Shown here one piece after another: positions 6,773 through 10,038 of a stretch of DNA of 10,038 nucleotides. A program made the translations under genes and the position numbers. Origin of the DNA: Paracoccaceae bacterium. GTDB taxonomy: Bacteria > Pseudomonadota > Alphaproteobacteria > Rhodobacterales > Rhodobacteraceae. The stretch covers positions 1 to 10,038 of the forward strand of contig JAHELH010000067.1 in NCBI GenBank assembly GCA_024644285.1, in the 5' to 3' direction. Each line of letters begins with the position of its first letter. Position 1 is the first letter of the stretch. The notes under the pieces were generated by a model. That model saw nothing but the letters and a program-made list of their open reading frames with translations, had not been told where the DNA came from and did not search any database.

Positions 6773-7554
6773 GCGCGCGGTTCGAGGGGCGCGTGGTGAT
6801 GATCACCGGTGCGGCGGGCGGGTTCGGCGCCGCCGCCGCCCGCAGGTTCGCACGAGAAGGCGCGCGACTGGTCCTGTCGGACCGCGACGGGCGGGGGTTG
6901 GCGGATCTTGAACGTGACCTGACGTCGTCGGCCGGCGACGTGAGGGCCGAGGCTGTCGATATCACGTCCGAGGCCGCCATCGCCGCCCATATCGACGGCG
7001 CGACAAAGGCGTGGGGCCAGATCGACGTCGCGGTCAACAACGCCGGCATCGGTCAGACCGTGGCACCATTGCAGGACCTGTCCGCCGAGGAATTCGATCG
7101 TGTCATGGCAGTGAACGCGCGCGGCGTCTTCCTGTGCATGAAGCATCAGTTGCCAGGCATGCTGAGGCGCCGGGCCGGCACGATCCTGAACGTCGCTTCG
7201 GCCGCGGGTCTGGTCGGCGCGGGACAGCTGAGCGGTTATGCCGCCAGCAAGCACGCGGTGGTCGGGCTGACCCGCTCGGCGGCGGACGAGGTGGCGCGGT
7301 TCGGCATTCGGGTGAATGCCCTGTGTCCGTCCTTTGCGCCGACGCCGCTGTTCGACACCATGGCGGACGAGATCGGCGACCGGCACGGAATGGGTCGCGA
7401 AGACGCCTATGGCCGCATCGCGTCCCGGATCCCGATGCGCCGGCTGGCCACGGTTGACGAGGTGGTCCAGGCGATGCTGTGGATCTGCGACCCGGCGAAC
7501 AGCTTCATGACCGGCCAGGCAATCGCCATCGACGGCGGGCTGACCGCGATCTAG
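6769..7554 (+). CDS. Short-chain dehydrogenase/reductase (SDR), classical type
   Basis: A 261-residue classical SDR. It shows the cofactor loop TGAAGGFG (13-20), Asp38 at the end of the second strand (favouring NAD(H) over NADPH), NNAG (90-93), catalytic Asn116, Ser144, Tyr157 and Lys161 (YAASK), and a C-terminal MTGQAIAIDGG typical of the family. It interconverts a hydroxyl and a ketone. In this operon it could oxidise the 3-hydroxyacyl-CoA made by the MaoC hydratase, feeding the thiolase, or act like LvaD on a 4-keto/4-hydroxyacyl-CoA; NAD preference leans to the oxidative role. GTG 6769 is chosen because it gives the normal SDR N terminus and overlaps the kinase stop by four bases. Its frame is open further upstream only because of GC bias. 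It is last in the operon, and its TAG overlaps the stop of the opposing HAD gene. Confidence 0.95.
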   Translation: MSARFEGRVVMITGAAGGFGAAAARRFAREGARLVLSDRDGRGLADLERDLTSSAGDVRAEAVDITSEAAIAAHIDGATKAWGQIDVAVNNAGIGQTVAPLQDLSAEEFDRVMAVNARGVFLCMKHQLPGMLRRRAGTILNVASAAGLVGAGQLSGYAASKHAVVGLTRSAADEVARFGIRVNALCPSFAPTPLFDTMADEIGDRHGMGREDAYGRIASRIPMRRLATVDEVVQAMLWICDPANSFMTGQAIAIDGGLTAI

Positions 7555-8267
7555 GGCGTGGGCAGCAACTGGTCGGCGAGACCGTCCATGCCGTCCGCCA
7601 CGAAGTCCCAGTCTTCTTCCGCATTCAGATCCACGGTTTGCCCGGGCCCGTGTTCCGCCGGCCGCGCCACGAAGGCCGTCGCGAATCCCAGGGCTCGGGC
7701 CGCGCGCAAGTCGTCGTTATGCGCCGCGACCATCATGCATTCTGCCGGGGTGAGCCCCAGCGCAGCCGCCGAGCCGAGATACGTCTTTGGATCCGGCTTG
7801 TAGCTGCGCGTGAACTCGGCCCCCAGGATCACGTCCCACGGCAGACCGCTGAACCGCGCCATGTTCGCCATCAGGGCGATGTTGCCGTTGGACAGTGTGG
7901 CGAGGATAAAGCGCCGCCTGAGTCGCGTCAGGCCGGGGATACAATCGGGCCACGGCGCCAGCCGATGCCAGGCCCGGTTCAGATGGTCTATCTCGCCGTC
8001 ATTCAGCCCGCTGATGTCAGATTTTGAAAGCAATTTCAGAAGGTTCTCGCGATGCAAAACATCGAGCACGACAAAGTCCCGCGCGCCGCTGCGGACGGCT
8101 TCCATTGCTGGCTGGTAGAGCGCCCGCCAGTCTTGCGTGAACTCGTCCCAGTCTCGCTCCACCCCGCGGGGCGTGAAGAAATCGCGCAATTCTCGGGACA
8201 CCGAGCCGCGCCAATCGACCACCGTGCCGAACACGTCGAACAGCAATGCCTTGATGTCTGACGCCAT
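7551..8267 (-). CDS. HAD-superfamily hydrolase, 2-haloacid dehalogenase type II family
   Basis: A 238-residue cytoplasmic HAD protein. Motif I is FDVFGTVVDW with nucleophile Asp11 and Thr15; Arg48 in QDWRALY, motif II LATLSNGN (Ser126) and motif III SYKPDPKTY (Lys157, Tyr163) all fit L-2-haloacid dehalogenases. Motif IV reads VAAHNDDLRAA (180-190). Compared with characterised L-2-haloacid dehalogenase, a Ser and an Asn there are replaced by Ala181 and His183, while the final Asp (186) is kept. The family removes halide from L-2-haloacids with inversion, but many relatives have unknown substrates and a phosphatase role cannot be excluded. ATG 8267 is chosen because GGGAGGT (8274-8280) lies six bases upstream; a 17-residue extension has no support. 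The gene is tail-to-tail with the SDR, the two stop codons sharing CTAG (7551-7554), so it is a separate transcript from the operon. Confidence 0.9.
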   Translation of the reverse strand: MASDIKALLFDVFGTVVDWRGSVSRELRDFFTPRGVERDWDEFTQDWRALYQPAMEAVRSGARDFVVLDVLHRENLLKLLSKSDISGLNDGEIDHLNRAWHRLAPWPDCIPGLTRLRRRFILATLSNGNIALMANMARFSGLPWDVILGAEFTRSYKPDPKTYLGSAAALGLTPAECMMVAAHNDDLRAARALGFATAFVARPAEHGPGQTVDLNAEEDWDFVADGMDGLADQLLPTP

Positions 8268-8273
8268 GCGCCA

Positions 8274-8280
8274 ACCTCCC
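8274..8280 (-). promoter_or_regulatory. Strong ribosome binding site deciding the HAD gene start
   Basis: Read on the minus strand, GGGAGGT ends six bases before ATG 8267. It fixes the start there and rules out the in-frame codon 51 bases further upstream at 8318. Confidence 0.75.
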
Positions 8281-8301
8281 TTGGTCCGCAGAGTGGGACG
8301 G

Positions 8302-8333
8302 TTCGCCGCCGGGCGCAATCCGCATGCGGCGAA
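8302..8333. repeat. 8-bp inverted repeat in the HAD / molybdenum hydroxylase divergent gap
   Basis: TTCGCCGC (8302-8309) and GCGGCGAA (8326-8333) are exact inverse complements separated by 16 bases. GGCGAAG also recurs in direct orientation at 8328-8334 and 8338-8344, ten bases apart, that is one helical turn. This may be a regulator site for either flanking gene. Chance is possible given the base composition. Confidence 0.3.
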
Positions 8334-8366
8334 GATTGGCGAAGCCGTGACGTGACGACGGCATTC

Positions 8367-8379
8367 CCGGCAGTGCCGG
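8367..8379. promoter_or_regulatory. 13-bp palindrome, candidate operator upstream of the molybdenum hydroxylase genes
   Basis: CCGGCA-G-TGCCGG is a perfect odd-length palindrome centred on 8373, about 40 bases before the small-subunit start, where the promoter should lie. It could be a dimeric repressor site or a leader hairpin. No clear -10/-35 pair was found next to it. Confidence 0.33.
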
Positions 8380-8419
8380 AACGGTGCTATCTGGACAGCA
8401 ATCCACGGTGGGAGGGGTC

Positions 8420-8881
8420 ATGCGACTGCATATAGACGGCGCGGAACACGAGGTGGACGTCGAACCGGACATGCCGCTGCTTTGGGTGCTGCGGGACGAG
8501 TTGGGCATCACCGGGCCAAAATACGGCTGCGGTATCGGCTTCTGCGGCGCCTGCACCGTGCATCTAGACGGCGTGGCCGCGCGCTCTTGCCAGATCGCGG
8601 CGGGGGATGTCGGCGACATCGCCATCACGACCATCGAAGGGCTCGGAACCCCGGATATGCTGCACGCGGTGCAGGCCGCATGGGTGCAGCACCAGGTGGC
8701 GCAATGCGGCTATTGTCAATCGGGGCAGATCATGCAGGCCGCGGCCTTTCTCGCCGCGATGCCCGATCCCACCGATGCCGATATCGACGATGCGATGTCG
8801 GGCAACCTGTGCCGCTGCGGCACCTATCCGCGGATCCGCGCGGCGGTCAGAACGGCCGCCGCGCTGCTGAGGACCGGCTGA
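8420..8881 (+). CDS. Molybdenum hydroxylase [2Fe-2S] small subunit (IorA-like)
   Basis: A 153-residue electron-transfer subunit of the xanthine oxidase family. The N-terminal plant-type ferredoxin domain has Cys37, Cys42, Cys45 and Cys57 (C-x4-C-x2-C-x11-C), and the C-terminal helical domain has Cys96, Cys99, Cys131 and Cys133 (C-x2-C-x31-C-x-C), so both clusters should form. PLLWVLRDELGITG (19-32) and KYGCGIGFCGACTVHLDG (34-51) most resemble the isoquinoline 1-oxidoreductase alpha subunit group. It passes electrons from the molybdenum centre of the large subunit to an acceptor. No signal peptide is seen. ATG 8420 is preferred; a GGGAGGGG block (8410-8417) sits just ahead, though spacing is short, and the upstream in-frame GTG 8384 adds unrelated residues. 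The stop overlaps the large-subunit start (TGATG). Confidence 0.95.
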   Translation: MRLHIDGAEHEVDVEPDMPLLWVLRDELGITGPKYGCGIGFCGACTVHLDGVAARSCQIAAGDVGDIAITTIEGLGTPDMLHAVQAAWVQHQVAQCGYCQSGQIMQAAAFLAAMPDPTDADIDDAMSGNLCRCGTYPRIRAAVRTAAALLRTG

Positions 8882-10038
8882 TGTCAAGGGCGGGAAAAAT
8901 CGCGCGCCGCACGTTTCTGGTGGGCTCGGCAGCGGTGCTCGGGGGCGTCGCGTTCGGGACGTACAGGTACCTCGCGCCGCCGCGCAATCCGCTGCTGGAC
9001 GGCCTGCCGGAGGGCGCGGCCGCGTTGACACCGCATGTCTTGATCACCGGCGACGCTGTGACCCTGATCACGCCGCGCGCCGATCTGGGGCAGGGCGCCT
9101 ATTCGCTGCAGGCTGCCCTGATCGCGGAAGAACTTGATGTCGATTTGGAGCAGGTGCGGGTCGATCCTGGCCCGCCCAGCGTCGCCTATTACAATGGCGC
9201 CGTCGCGGCGGAGGGATTTCCCTTCGCGTCGACCGACGGCAGCGTGTTGGCGCGGGGCGCGCGCGGCTTCGGCGACGTGGCGGCAAAGCTCATCGGCCTG
9301 CAGGTCACCGGCGGCTCGTCCACGGTGCCGGACGCCTACCTGAAGCTGCGCGTAGCCGGCGCCGTGGCGCGCGAGACGCTGAAGGAGGCCGCGGCGCGCG
9401 AGGCTGGGCTCGATCGCTCCGCGCTGACGACCGCAAGCGGTAACGTGATCCTGCCCGACGGGACGCGGCGGCCCTATACCGGCCTCGCCGCCGCTGCGGC
9501 CGGGATCGATCCGGTGCGCAACGTCGACCTGCGGCCACCGGAGGATTGGCGTTATGTCGGGCGTGCCATGCAGCGCATCGACATTGTGGCAAAGTCCACG
9601 GGCCGTCAGGTCTATGGCATCGATCTGCGGCGCGCGGAGATGCTTTACGGCACGGTCCGCTCCAATCCGCGCATCGGCGGCGGTTTGCGCGGCTACGATG
9701 CCTCGGCGGCAGAGAACATGCGCGGCGTGCGCAAGATCGTTCCGCTGGAAAACGGTGTCGGCGTCATCGCCGACAATACCTGGCGCGCCTTTCAGGCCGT
9801 CGAGGCGATCGATTTCGACTGGGGGCCCGCACCCTATCCGGCGGACACCGAGGCAATGTGGGGGCGCTTGGAGCAAGCCTTGGCCGAGGAAAACCGCGAC
9901 AGCCGGTTCAAGGACGAAGGCGACGTCGAGGCGGCGTTCGCGGGCGCCAAGGTCTTGGAAGCCGAGTACCGCGTTCCGCACCTGGCACACGCCCCGCTGG
10001 AGCCGGCAAGCGCCGTGGCGCAGGTGACCGCCGACCGC
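8881..10038 (+). CDS. Molybdenum hydroxylase large subunit (IorB-like), Tat-exported; 3' end outside window
   Basis: The frame is open from ATG 8881 to the window end, giving 386 residues of a protein usually about 700-750 long. The N terminus is a clear twin-arginine signal: Arg9-Arg10 in ARRTFLVGS followed by a hydrophobic stretch to about residue 26, so the folded cofactor-loaded enzyme should go to the periplasm. DLGQGAYSLQAALIAEELDV (68-87) corresponds to the molybdopterin-domain motif in IorB-type enzymes (usually MGQG near a VAEELD), and GRQVYGID and AHAPLEPASAVA near the visible end also match the family. The enzyme would hydroxylate an N-heterocycle or oxidise an aldehyde using water as oxygen source. 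GAGGA (8869-8873) seven bases upstream is its ribosome site, inside the small-subunit gene. No FAD subunit lies between the two genes. The substrate cannot be told, and the C-terminal catalytic Glu lies beyond the window. Confidence 0.93.
   Translation, partial: MSRAGKIARRTFLVGSAAVLGGVAFGTYRYLAPPRNPLLDGLPEGAAALTPHVLITGDAVTLITPRADLGQGAYSLQAALIAEELDVDLEQVRVDPGPPSVAYYNGAVAAEGFPFASTDGSVLARGARGFGDVAAKLIGLQVTGGSSTVPDAYLKLRVAGAVARETLKEAAAREAGLDRSALTTASGNVILPDGTRRPYTGLAAAAAGIDPVRNVDLRPPEDWRYVGRAMQRIDIVAKSTGRQVYGIDLRRAEMLYGTVRSNPRIGGGLRGYDASAAENMRGVRKIVPLENGVGVIADNTWRAFQAVEAIDFDWGPAPYPADTEAMWGRLEQALAEENRDSRFKDEGDVEAAFAGAKVLEAEYRVPHLAHAPLEPASAVAQVTADR

Noticed and set aside
8884..9990. 368-codon minus-strand open frame opposite the molybdenum hydroxylase large subunit
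   Set aside because: The plus-strand frame carries a Tat signal and family motifs. The minus frame has low-complexity composition and no ribosome site of note.
1..10038. Mobile element, CRISPR array, tRNA or phage genes
   Set aside because: I saw no transposase, integrase, regular repeat-spacer pattern, tRNA-like cloverleaf or terminal repeats. Gene content and composition look like ordinary chromosome.

Overview
The window is a GC-rich, gene-dense bacterial segment with short intergenic gaps and coupled stop/start junctions. The protein families, codon usage and gene mix suggest an alphaproteobacterium, most likely a roseobacter or other Rhodobacterales. That placement is inferred from overall character; no marker gene is present. 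Two genes are cut by the window edges. There is no RNA gene, CRISPR array, insertion sequence or prophage gene that I can support, and no gene-free stretch longer than about 160 bases.

Layout. 1-798 (+) is the C-terminal half of an acyl-CoA ligase of the AMP-forming family. 894-1622 (+) is an unrecognised polytopic membrane protein with a histidine cluster. 1672-2667 (-) is a zinc-free NADPH:quinone/enoyl reductase-type MDR enzyme, convergent with the membrane protein. It is divergent, across a 156-bp regulatory gap, from a tight five-gene operon (2824-7554, +): MaoC-type dehydratase, thiolase, ACAD10/11-like acyl-CoA dehydrogenase, ACAD10/11-like (LvaA-like) APH-fold kinase, and an SDR. Junctions in the operon are ATGA, TAATG, TGA|ATG and GTGA, so translation is probably coupled. 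7551-8267 (-) is a HAD-superfamily protein of the 2-haloacid dehalogenase type II family. Its stop codon overlaps the SDR stop in a CTAG. Across a second divergent gap (8268-8419) lies a molybdenum hydroxylase pair of the isoquinoline 1-oxidoreductase (IorAB) type: a two-cluster [2Fe-2S] small subunit (8420-8881) and a large subunit with a Tat signal (8881 to beyond the window end).

How the genes fit together. The ACAD and the kinase match the two catalytic domains that are fused in animal ACAD11 (and, with a HAD domain, in ACAD10). In Pseudomonas putida the analogous separate proteins LvaA and LvaC, with LvaD (SDR) and LvaE (ligase), break down 4-hydroxyacyl-CoAs: the 4-hydroxyl is phosphorylated and the phosphate is eliminated to give an enoyl-CoA. 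Here the same chemistry sits in one operon with a hydratase and a thiolase, and with a ligase nearby. The operon could therefore carry a 4-hydroxy (or 4-keto) acid from its CoA ester to shortened acyl-CoA plus acetyl-CoA. This is inference from family membership and gene order. The main alternative is a generic beta-oxidation operon for an unknown branched or hydroxylated acid. The molybdenum hydroxylase and HAD genes look like separate transcription units.
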